Assembly (NCBI RefSeq): GCF_021018805.1
Contig: NC_086253.1
Span: forward strand, 11,906,735-11,970,734
DNA length: 64,000 bases
Origin: Prinia subflava
Lineage: Eukaryota; Chordata; Aves; Passeriformes; Cisticolidae
Direction of reading: 5' to 3'
The position numbers and the translations under genes are program-made. Positions 42,248 to 51,879 of the stretch are shown here, one piece after another. The notes under the pieces are model-generated. The model saw nothing but the letters and a program-made list of their open reading frames with translations, was not told where the DNA came from and searched no databases. The number at the start of each line of letters is the position of its first letter. Position 1 is the stretch's first letter.

Positions 42248-45200
42248 ATGTGAAGCTTAACTACAAGTTCCTAAAATAAAGCAATGACATATGTGTAGGT
42301 TTCTATCCATTTGCATACTATCCACATGAAAACATACATAATTGCTACAACATTCAGGCAATTAAACCCTAATTTTTTCTTCTGAATTAAGTGTTGAACT
42401 AAAATATCAGGCCTTTTTCCTAGTATTTATGCAAAATCTCCCACCATAAATGATAAATGTTGATAATGAAGCTGTCCATTTTGTAACATCTTAAGCTTTC
42501 TGCCTTTTGGTTTCATTTTAGAACAATTAGTGTAAGGAATATAGAGCACTCTTCGTTCCTTGTGGTTTGTACCACATTGATCTCTTTGAAATTCTACCAC
42601 CTCCTCATATGAAAATTGTCCAACCAATACAGGAAAAGTCTGCTTATAAATTACATTGATAGAGCAGTGGATGTGTTTTATGTGGCTGAGAACTGGGAGG
42701 TAAACCCCCAACTTTAACTCAAATCACTGGAAGAAAGCAATAAACTTTTAATGTGAGATTGCTAGCTAAGACAGAAAGCCTAGCTATTATTTTCTAGTTG
42801 CCTTACGGTGAAAAGTGTTGTCTACTTGTTAGAGAGTCTGAGTTTCTTTCACTAAGCAGAAGTTAACTTGTTTAATGTGCTATCTATGGTAGAGTTGCCA
42901 GGACATGCTTTATTTGTATTGTAATTTCATGGTAAACCTTCAGAGAATGAAAAATCGGGCGTTTTGTTCTGATTGCTTTATATGCACAACATTGTTTTGG
43001 CCAAATTCTTTAGTCAAAATTATGATGCTGCTAAGTTCTGTAAGTAAATGCAATCTCCTTCTGTCACCCTAAATAGACAAGATGGGCAGTATTACATAGA
43101 AAATATGGTTTCTTTGGCAGTTCACTTATTTATACTTTACAGTATAGAGCATTGGAGGATATTGAAAAGACATCTTACAGGTTGCGCCTTAAGCGACCTT
43201 TAAATCCCAAATTCTGTTCTTCACACCACTGTGCTTGGCAAATGCTGCAAGCACAATGATTGACTCTGGCGTGATAATCACGTTATATTCAGAATAATGC
43301 AGTTGCTGGGAAATGTGTCACATACACTGCAGAGTTCCCAGGATAAACTGCCTGCTAAAGCGTGGCTGATGTTTGTCCTTGCAGCCTTCTGACAAGTGGA
43401 AACTCTGATTTTTTGTGTTTCATGAATCTACCTGTATTTCTCACTTGCAGTTGAAGGTTTTTAATATTTGAATTTGCTGTGGTTATGGGGTGGAGGGAGG
43501 GATGTGTATGCTGGGTATTGCCACTAATCCTTGGAAATCCTTTAGTGCCTTAAGGAGGCAGAGGGGTAACAGGCCCTAGGATTACAGAAACTTGTTCCAA
43601 CCTCTTTCTTGCTTTAGAAGAATTCGTTTAAAATATATTGTGCCTTTGGCTCTAAATATATTTGCGTTAGAAATCAGTAGCCATGGGATCATGGACAGGA
43701 ATTTTTGCCCCTGTAGAAATGTTAGGAAAGGGAATATATTATTTCTTGTATAGGATATAATCTAAAAATATAGCTAACTTAAATTCTACCATTGGGATAC
43801 ATGCATACTAGTTGCAAGTTGCAGTTAAAGGCAGGAAAAAAGGGAAAAAAAAGGAGGCAGTTTAAATATACAGGATTAAATGCTTGTATCATTGAAGTGA
43901 CTGGCAAATTTCCATGGGCTTTCTTGGGACCAAGATTTCATGCTTGCTTCTACTTGGCTTAAGAAATTCTCACATGTGGTAGGTATCTGGGCATCATGTT
44001 CTCTTTAATGTTGTAGGGGAGGAAAAGAGATTAGTAGTTTTGGAGACCTGCCTTGATTTGGAGTTGCTGGGGTTTGTGGTATAAATCTCTGTTCACTATT
44101 GTCTGTGTAACATTGACTCTTGGTTTGGGAATATGAATATGCAAATGTGAATTCCAATGTGAGAGGTTACTGTGCAGTGTGCACTAACCGATGCCAAACA
44201 GCCACATTTCTCTACTCTCTGAACTGTGGGCTTTTCAAAAAGAGGGAAAATGTAACTAACAGATGAAAACCACTCCAGTGCCAAAAAAGCCTGCATGAGG
44301 CAATTGATGTATCACTTACTGATGGTCCTAAGCAGCTCGTAGGAAAAGCTGAATAAGCTTTTAACTCATGAGTGAATTTTATCTTCTAGGAAGTTAAGAA
44401 CAATTTGTTCAGAGCTAAATTAAAAAAAAAAAAAAAAGAAAGAAAAAGAAAAAAATGAAGGCCTGAAAATCAGACTGCTGGTGGTCTTCTGTTTTGCTCC
44501 CTGTGATGACAAACAGGTTTTAAAGGATTTGTAAATAACTGAAAAAAAAATCATTACATGGCTCACAGTATGTAAGACAAGGCCCAGCATGGGACTGATT
44601 TTTATAGCTTATTTATAACATATGCTTCTGTCTTTTGTTTGGAAGTTGGAAAAAGAAACCATGTAAATTAAATAAGGAGTGAAGACTTACTGCATACATT
44701 TGTTGACTGAAACAGAAATATTTCCCCACCTCCTGAGGTATTTGTGAGTAATCTGGGATGAATAATGTATGGATATCTTGCCTTTTGAGCTCTAGTGCTG
44801 TACAACAATTTAACACTTTTGCACAGCCAACAGAGGAATGGTAACCAGAAGTCATGACGAGCAGTTATTAGGGCCACAAATTTGGATCCATTTGAAGAGG
44901 TACCAAAGAATACACAAAAAAGCTGGGATTTATGGTGTGATACTTACAAAGCAGGTGTAGCAGTTAGACTGGGGAGGGAGGGGTGTTTGTAAATAAATGC
45001 AAGAAGTTTAAACTCTGACCCATGACCAACCTGGCACTGGGTGTCACATTAGTTTTGGCTATGTGAGAAACTTCAATAGTATAAAAGAGGCCACTTGTAT
45101 TTTAACTGTTTAATAAAGACCTTCTGGATAACTCTTCAGCAAAGATTTCCACTCTAAGACATTTGCCATTGATATCAACTGTACATATGTATTAATATTC

Positions 45201-45302
45201 AGTGTAACTAGGAGGATACAGAATTGTAATGAAGTCACAAAGTCTACTTGATGATCACAGATTTGTAACTCTCACAAATTATGTAAGATACGTTGACATT
45301 TT

Positions 45303-45318
45303 ATCTTGTTAACAAGAT
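45303..45318. repeat. Perfect 16-bp palindrome ATCTTGTTAACAAGAT
   Basis: An exact self-complementary 16-mer at the left of an AT-rich stretch (about 45,320-45,425). Confidence 0.8.
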
Positions 45319-47094
45319 GTATTTTTCTATGTTAGCTAAATGTATAATTTGTATAATTTTGTATATTAAATGTATGCATATTTTAAATTAAAAACATTAT
45401 AATTTTATTATTTTAACTTTTAAATGGTGACAGAGCTTCTGAAATACAGTTTTCCATACAACTGTATCCATGGATAGCAACCCAGGAAGTCTCGGTTTTG
45501 AGGAAGGGGCCACTTGATCTTTTCACAGGGTAAGGAAATCGTTACACCTGAGCACTTGCTCCTCATGCTGGAGGAGCAGCCATTCAGCTTCTGCTGAGTT
45601 AGTGGAATTAATATGAGTTGGCAGAATACTATGGGCTGTATCACTCCTCATGAAGTGGGTAACCTGAGCCATCCGCAGCTTGTAGCTGTGTTCTGGATTC
45701 ACAGTTCCTGCATGTCAGGAGACAGTGCAAATCTCCAATCCATGGGATCAGATTTTGTGAGGGGAGGAGGACACTGCTGGCAGAGACACAGTCCCACAGA
45801 GCAGAGAGGGAGGCTGACTCAGTGACTTGGCAACTCCAGTCACTCCTCTGGAAGAAGGAGAACTTGTCACCCTCACATGCATTTCCTTTGGACCATTCGT
45901 GCCAAGGGTCTGATGATTCTGGGGTAAAATGCACAACAGCAAAACCTAGGTACAAAATATACCTTGCACATTCTCTGAGGCCCTGCACCAGGGAAGTCCT
46001 GCTCTAGCTCATGATGTTCACTCTGTTGGAAGAAGAGCGCAGCTACAACCAAAGCCAGGCAAGTATGTGACTCTCCTTGTTGGGCTTTTGTCCAGCAAGA
46101 TGTTGTAGGTTTGGTTGTGTGAAACAAGTATGCCCCTCGGTTTTCTGCTGTCACTCATCTAGTCTATTTGGAATAAAGGTCCCTACAGGAAGAGGGTGCA
46201 CTTTCCATCAAGCTCAGGCCTCTTTTCATCAGGCAGTGTCAAAACAGGAGGGGATGCACTGTCTGCAAGAGAATATACCAAAGTAATATATTTCTCCAAA
46301 GTTGCATGCAGTTTTTAGGCAAACTCACAGGATGCCAGGGTATCAGGATGCAGTTGGATCTGCTTCTGTAGCATCTAAAACTGCAATTTTATCTCTTACT
46401 GAACAAAGGAACAGTATGCATCTAGTGACTGAGAATAATTTTTAGTAAGCTAAGGGCTCTGATATGAAAAATCCCCAAAACATTTAATTCCAAAGCATTG
46501 ATGTGACATGTTCTCTGAGTCTTGTGATCTGCTTATGTATCAGAATTAATATGAATCTCTTGGCTTAATACTTAAAAAATAGCATTATTCTATTTTTTAT
46601 TTAAAAAACCCCAAAAACCTCAGTGCTCTGGAAACCTGAACAGTGTTACCTAAGTAGATCCCAAGTGTAAATAAAGTCCATCTTTCTTAGCTTTATGGAT
46701 GATAAATAAAAGATGCTCTTCATTTAACAGATGTATGGACTATGCAACATACTGAACATACCATGGAACCTTCAGAAGTTTTTATTCTGGAAATTCTAAT
46801 TAATCTCTTGATTGCAAAGAAATAACTCATAAAGACAATATTTTTTCAATACTTGCAAAGACAGGCAGGTCACACATTACACTCCATGTGCCACCTGCAT
46901 GTTTCACTAACTGAAAGGGTTTGGCATCCTGTGGAGGAAAAAATTGACTTTTTTCCCCCAACATGATCAATAAATCTCAATGTTACCATCAGGAAAAAAA
47001 AAAATCAGTATTTGTCCATACAAGAGAAGACTTTAAGGAAGCAACAAAGCAATGTCCTACAAGCTATACTTAGTTTTTTTCACAGGCACCTCCT

Positions 47095-47134
47095 GTTAAT
47101 ATCATATGGAGTGAAACCTCCATATGATATTAAC
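47095..47134. repeat. Perfect 17-bp inverted repeat, 6-nt loop
   Basis: Arm 47,095-47,111 (gttaatatcatatggag) and arm 47,118-47,134 (ctccatatgatattaac) are exact reverse complements around tgaaac. It lies about 750 bp upstream of the CRMP1 CpG island. There is no flanking duplication that would mark a transposon. Confidence 0.9.
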
Positions 47135-48220
47135 ATGTTAATGTGGAAATATGGTTAAGGGAGCTGTGGAATCCTGGGTGATACATACTCAGAAATGTCA
47201 GTTGACTGAAATCAGTGTGCTGCTAACCAATAATAAATGAAAATTTTGCTATCTTACTAACTCCCCTCGTGTGAACAACACCCATAGCATTGAATGTACA
47301 CACAGCATTTAAGACATCAGGTCCCACTGGATTATAAATGCAGAAAAGAAAGGTGTTTTCCTTGGATGTATTTTGGCATTGCTCAGGTATGTCACTTCAC
47401 TGCTTTTTCACATGGTTTGGGTCCATGGGTAGTTGTTAATGAGAAAGATGGTTATCTGGACTCATTTCTGATGAAATCCCAGGGACCCACCTCTTTAACC
47501 TCCTACTTTTCTCTTGCAATTAGTAACTTGCTATTTTCCTTGTGCTGGGACCACCAGGTATGCCGGTGGACCAAAGGCAACAGTGTAGTGTGTTTGGGCT
47601 TGTATTCAAACAGCAGGCAAGCAGTAAACAGGCCTTGTGATTGATCCACTGCTTCAAATTTGCTTAGTCACGTAATTAAATCTCAGGCCAGTTTGTTACA
47701 ATACATTATTTCAGAGCAACAGAAAATGTCCCTTATGTAACTACTGGCGTAGTCAAAGCCTGTGACAATTGCCAGAGACTGGCTGTTCGTGCAGGAGAGG
47801 AGTGTCCAAGGACTTGTGAATTTGGTGGATGATCTCAGGCACCAAATCTCAGGGTGATTGTAAGGCAGGGCTGTAAAGATGGACTTTCTGAAGCGGGCTG
47901 TACCGAGAGCTGAGGAGAGCACATTCTGCACCCCTCTCGCCCTTGGTTTTGGGAACTTGGACCCCTCACGAAGCGAAGCCCTCCCTGGTTTGTCTCTTTC
48001 TGCCGAGCCCAAGTCAGGCGAGCACCGTGCGGGCCCGGGAGGCTGCGGGGTGCTGAAGGGACAGCTCCGGGCGGCGCGCTGCGCTCCGAGGGGATCCGCG
48101 GGGACACGCCCGGCTGCCGCCTCCCCTCAGGGCGCTGAGGGCCGCGGGCCGCACGCCCCGCGCCCGGCGGCTCGGGCAGCGCTCGGCGCGATCACTTCCG
48201 TGTCAGGGCCGGCGCCGGCT

Positions 48221-48298
48221 GCCTGTACCCCCGCCTGTAGCCCCCTGCACCCGCCTGTAGCCCCCGCCTGTAGCCCCCGCCTGTAGCCCCCTGCCCCC
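48221..48298. repeat. 13-bp minisatellite (GCCTGTAGCCCCC) in the upstream CpG island
   Basis: Five copies of gcctgta start at 48,221, 48,233, 48,253, 48,266 and 48,279. The basic unit is 13 bp, with one 12-bp spacing and one 20-bp variant. It lies about 1 kb upstream of the long-isoform start. It produces repetitive but meaningless peptides in several frames on both strands. Confidence 0.85.
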
Positions 48299-49087
48299 GC
48301 GGCGAGCCAAGGGCTCGGGCGCCCTGTCCGCGCCGCCGCAGCGGGGGAGCGGCAGCCGCGGGCGGCGGGGCGGAGCGGAGCCGCCACCACCCCCGCGGGC
48401 ACCAGCTGCTGCGGCAGCGCCAGCCCCCTGCCCGGAGGCTGGGGCTGGTTCTGCTTCCTCCCACACTCCGGCCACCCCGCGCTCTCCTGCCCGCCGCTCC
48501 CCCTGCGGCCGCGGACTGACCCCGAGCGAGCTGGCCCGTCCCCCGCCCGCACCGGGGGCGTCCGCGGCCGCGCCCCCCGCCCCGCCCGGGCACCGCCGCA
48601 GCCTCTCCCGCGGAGGGGGGCGGGGGCAATGTGAGTGAGCAAAGTGGGAGAAACTCCCTCCGGCTCGCCCGCGAGGGCTGGGGGAGGTTCGGAGCTTTTC
48701 TCTCTTTTTTTTTTTTCTCTTCTTCTTTTCGCCTCCCTTTTATTCCAGCCCCGAAGCCACGCAGCAGCGGGTGCCCGGCGCCCGCCCGCCCGCAGGGCAG
48801 GACCCCGTCGGCAGCGGCCGTGTGTGCATGCGGCGGGCTCCCCCGCTGCCTCCTCCCCCTGCCTCCCGCCCCCCGGATCATTCTACACCGGGGGAGCTGT
48901 GCACTGCGGTCCCTGCTCGGGGAATCGCTGCTGCTCTTCCCATTCGTCAGGGGCTTTCCAATCACCTGCCTCTGCCACCCTCTCCGCTCCGCTCTTTGTA
49001 CTTTATTTTCACGTGCTCTTTACTAACACGGCTATTTTTAAATCCCGCTCGGATTTATTTCTCTCTCTTTCTGTATTTCTCTCTTAT

Positions 49088-49094
49088 TTTCCTT

Positions 49095-49126
<32 letters not shown>

Positions 49127-49153
49127 CGGGGGGGTGAGTGGGGGGAGGGAGGT
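49088..49153 (+). repeat. Long oligo-T/pyrimidine tract followed by a G-run cluster
   Basis: A pyrimidine tract dominated by T at about 49,088-49,127 is followed immediately by a G7 run, a G6 run and shorter G-runs up to about 49,153. The G-runs satisfy a simple G-quadruplex pattern if the G7 run is split. The tract lies about 170 bp upstream of the long-isoform ATG, so it is in the 5' leader or core promoter. Confidence 0.8.
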
Positions 49154-49288
49154 TAACGTTTGCAGTTCCCTAAGGGAAAGATCCCACCAGCCAACCCAGC
49201 TCCGCCACTGCTGCATCCATCCATTCATTTTTATGGTCACTAACAGCCTATCCCGGTAGTGGAAGGTGCAGAGAAGTGGGAGGCAGGG

Positions 49289-49309
49289 AGAGAGAGAGAG
49301 AGAGAGAGA
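49289..49309 (+). repeat. (GA)n microsatellite in the CRMP1 long-isoform 5' leader
   Basis: About ten GA units lie 15-35 bp upstream of the long-isoform start codon. GA tracts can act as GAGA-type promoter elements, and length polymorphism here would alter the leader. It lies in the presumed transcribed leader rather than in coding sequence. Confidence 0.85.
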
Positions 49310-49323
49310 TCCGGACGGCGAGA

Positions 49324-49695
49324 ATGGCCGAGAGAAAGAGGAACTGGAATAAAGAAGATGACCTGCCTGTGTATCTAGCTAGGCCGGGCACGACAGCCCA
49401 GACACCGCGACAGAAATACGGGGGAATGTTCGCCTCGGTGGAGGGGGCCTATGAGAACAAAACCATCGACTTCGATGCCTACAGCGTGGGGAAGAAGGGG
49501 TCCCGGACCCCGCGGAGCGGCAGCCGGCACGACATGCTGGACGGAGGGGACAACTACAGCGAGACCGCCAGCGACATCAGCGAGATCTCCGGCTCCGTCA
49601 TCAGCTCCCCGGGAGAGCGGGAGGACAAGACCCCGGGCGTGGAGATCAAATACCCTACGGGAAAGGAGCTGCTGCAGGGCCAGGACAATGGACAG
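49324..49695 (+). CDS. CRMP1: CRMP1 long-isoform first coding exon (5' partial gene, 124 codons)
   Basis: This exon encodes the alternative N-terminus of the long form of collapsin response mediator protein 1. CRMPs are cytosolic, tetrameric, catalytically inactive relatives of dihydropyrimidinase; they act in semaphorin-3A growth-cone signalling and bind cytoskeletal proteins. The reading runs from MAERKRNW through EDDLPVYLARPG, PRQKYGGMF, VEGAYENKTIDFDAYSVG, a Ser/Thr-rich stretch (TASDISEISGSVISSPGE) and ends in DNGQ, directly followed by a donor (gtgagc at 49,696). The DLPVYLARPG, PRQKYGGMF and NKTIDFDA blocks are hallmarks of long CRMP isoforms, and the ending DNGQ plus the TASD...SSPGE segment match CRMP1 best. 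The ATG at 49,324 has A at -3 and G at +4, a strong initiation context; the in-frame GTG upstream at 49,276 is not a credible start. The exon ends in phase 0. Human long CRMP1 has about 127 residues here, so the length fits. This region is predicted to be low-complexity and phosphorylatable rather than part of the hydrolase-like fold. Confidence 0.95.
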
Positions 49696-49748
49696 GTGAG
49701 CGGGGCCCGGGCACGGGGGGAGGGAGCCGCCGCCCCCGCTCGCTGGGC

Positions 49749-49843
49749 GAGCCGAGCCGAGACTGCTGAACCGAGCCGAGGCGAGCCGAGATTGCTGTGC
49801 CGAAGCGAGCCGAGCCGAGATTGCTGTGCCGAGCCGAGCCGTG
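49749..49843. repeat. Degenerate GCCGAG / 29-bp tandem repeat at the start of CRMP1 long intron 1
   Basis: Runs of gccgagccgag alternate with attgctgtgcc. The segment gccgagattgctgtgccga recurs at about 29-bp spacing (near 49,786 and 49,815), with an earlier diverged copy (gagactgctgaacc). It begins about 50 bp after the splice donor of the long-isoform exon. Confidence 0.8.
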
Positions 49844-51561
49844 CCGCAGAGCCCCGCTCTCCCGCGCAGGGGACTGGGGGCCGCCTTCGCGGGGAGTTCC
49901 GGCACGGCAGGTCGGGGAGGCGCGGCCCCCTCCTCCCGGTCACGCTGATGCTCTGGGTAGAGCCCGGCTGGCCCCTAAACTACCTCACCTGGCAGAGCTT
50001 AGCGGGGGCGGGAGGGGGAGACCCCAAAAATCGTTTTCCTTTGTAAGTGATGGCGATGAGTTTTCTCCGTTTCCTTTCCTGCCCGTGCCGGGGGGCAGGG
50101 GGGCAGCTCGGGTCCCTCCGCGCCTCCCGGCCGGCCCCCGGAACAAAGCCGGGTCCGCAGCACTCCCGAGCTCGCAGGGGAATCTCCGCGGAGCCTGTCC
50201 CAGGCACAGCCCCAGGATCTGCCCCGACCCCCCGCCCTGACTCTGCCCCCGCTCCCCCCGGCTCCCTCTGCGCCTGCATTGTCTCCCCGGCAGGGAGCGC
50301 GGAAGGCAGGAGGATCGGCAGAAACCTCTGCCCCAGGTTCCCGTTCCCCGGCTCTGCAGCCTGGACTCATATTGCAGCCTCAAGGGAGAAGTGAGCCGGT
50401 GGGCTGGCCGGCCCCTGACGGCTGTGTGTCTCCATCTTAGCCCTGTCGGTGGCAGGCAGGCTGGAGGCACACCCGGGAGGCTGGCTCTCGTGGGATCCCG
50501 GGCTGTCATTGATTACCCCTGAGAAAAAATGCGGCCTTGCCGTGATGCCTCTGCTTGGATACACCCTGCTCCTTAGCACCCAGCCTGGAGCCTCTGTGGC
50601 TTGTCCGCACTCTGCTCTTTCTGCAAGCTGAACTGAGAGTTTCCACTCTCTTCACCCCTTTTCAATCTGAGCATGAATGGGTTGCTGGTTTGCTCTGGCC
50701 TGGGGATTGCGTGCAGGTGCCACATGGTGTCTGCTGTGGTGGGACACTGGAATGAGCAGGCAGGGCTTGGTGGGACACTGTGCCTGGGATGCTGCTGTTT
50801 TCTCTGCAATAACCCCAGAGTTGCCTTCAGAGGCTGCCAGCTGCAGTGCAGTTTTCTCTTTTGTAGCTCACCTGAACTCCTGGGTTTTTCAATCAGGACC
50901 CTGGGGGAGTGGAAGGGCACAGAACACCCCATCTTCTAGCACATCCATGGTGCTGCCTCCCCATTTTCCCTGCTTCCTAGTTCAGCCTGGGACTCAGGGT
51001 AGTGAGCACTACCTCTCTAGATCATACTGTGCTTGCAAAGTCAACCAAAGCGAGATGGGATGAGGTTAGGGGTAAAGCAGGCAAGATTTGGCCACTGGCT
51101 TAGGAAGGTGCACTGTAAGCAACAGATACATGTGATCCCTGTGCAGTGGCATCCAAAGTTTTTTACAAGCTTTAAACCATGATCTCTGGGAAGATGTGTC
51201 AGGGATGTGGCCTGGGTGCTTAATGTCTTGTACCTATGTGTGTATCACAGGGGTGGGTGTGCTAAGAGCACCAGAGTGCGTGTCCTTGGGGGGATTAACA
51301 TGGGCACAGCTTTGCAGTGCCTTGTACCCTCTAGCACCATGGGTGGAGGGAGGCATTCTGTGAGACAGAGAAAAGACAGAAGGGTTTCAACTAGCCACTC
51401 TACCACTCCAGCAGCTGCTGATATAGCATCTACCTGTCCTGGCCTGGTTGTGTTATCCCCCATGACCTCCATGAGCACCGGGCAGAGCAGGTGTGTGACA
51501 ATGGGGCAGTGACAAGGAGGGCAGAGAAGGTCAGTGCTGGGGTCAGAAGATGTTGGTGAGG

Positions 51562-51790
51562 ACAGCAGGCAGTGCCAGCCGGGTCAGTGCTATCGGGGAC
51601 AGAGCAGGCAGTACCACCCGGGTCAGTGCTATTAGGGACAGAGCAGGCAGGGCCACCCGGGTCAGTGCTATTAGGGACAGAGCAGGCAGGGCCATCGGGG
51701 CAATGCAAGGCAATGCCACCAGGATCAGTTGTATGGGGACAGCGCAGGGCAGTGCCATCAGGGTCAGTGCTAGGGGGGCAGTGCCATTGG
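51562..51790. repeat. 39-bp minisatellite between the two CRMP1 promoters
   Basis: The motif gggtcagtgct starts at 51,581, 51,620 and 51,659, an exact 39-bp period, with unit text including agggacagagcaggcagg. Further diverged copies continue to about 51,790 (aggatcagttgtatggg, agggtcagtgctagggg). Because 39 is a multiple of three, the array keeps several frames open on both strands with repeating peptides; these are by-products, not genes. Confidence 0.9.
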
Positions 51791-51879
51791 GACAGCGCAG
51801 AGCACTGCCGTCAGGCTCCACGCCGTGGGGACGGGGCAGGCAGTGCCATTGCCATCAGCAGGGCCCACCGCCGGGGTTC

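Larger units (their letters stand above)
38351..47879. other. Non-genic DNA upstream of CRMP1
   Basis: It contains the exon-like segment at 41.2 kb, the X-box-like site at 42.2 kb, a very AT-rich stretch at 45.3-45.4 kb and the 17-bp inverted repeat at 47.1 kb. Distal regulatory elements of CRMP1 could lie here, but none can be proven from one sequence. Confidence 0.55.
47880..50420 (+). promoter_or_regulatory. CRMP1: CpG island and promoter region of the CRMP1 long isoform
   Basis: G+C and CpG rise abruptly from the AT-rich flank near 47,880 and fall again near 50,420. The island surrounds the long-isoform first exon, with many GC boxes (CCCCGCCC-like) at 48,540-48,600. It contains a 13-bp minisatellite, a long oligo-T tract, a G-run cluster and a (GA)n tract in the presumed 5' leader. 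The transcription start was not determined; no convincing TATA box was seen, which is usual for CpG-island promoters. Boundaries are by eye. Confidence 0.75.

Noticed and set aside
1..47880. JAKMIP1 3' exons expected from synteny
   Set aside because: No coiled-coil coding exon could be recognised. The upstream gene may end before the window; only the unassigned segment at 41.2 kb remains possible.
48192..48965. 257-codon minus-strand frame and several overlapping frames of more than 130 codons in the CpG islands
   Set aside because: GC-rich DNA has few stop codons, and the peptides are Arg/Gly/Ala/Pro-rich with minisatellite periodicity. No family resemblance.
49276..49323. N-terminal extension of long CRMP1 from an upstream in-frame GTG
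   Set aside because: It would translate the GA microsatellite into an Arg-Glu repeat. The ATG at 49,324 has a strong context and matches the family start.
49375..49943. Minus-strand frames opposite the CRMP1 long exon
   Set aside because: Shadows of the real + strand exon and the GCCGAG repeat. The + strand reading has clear family identity.
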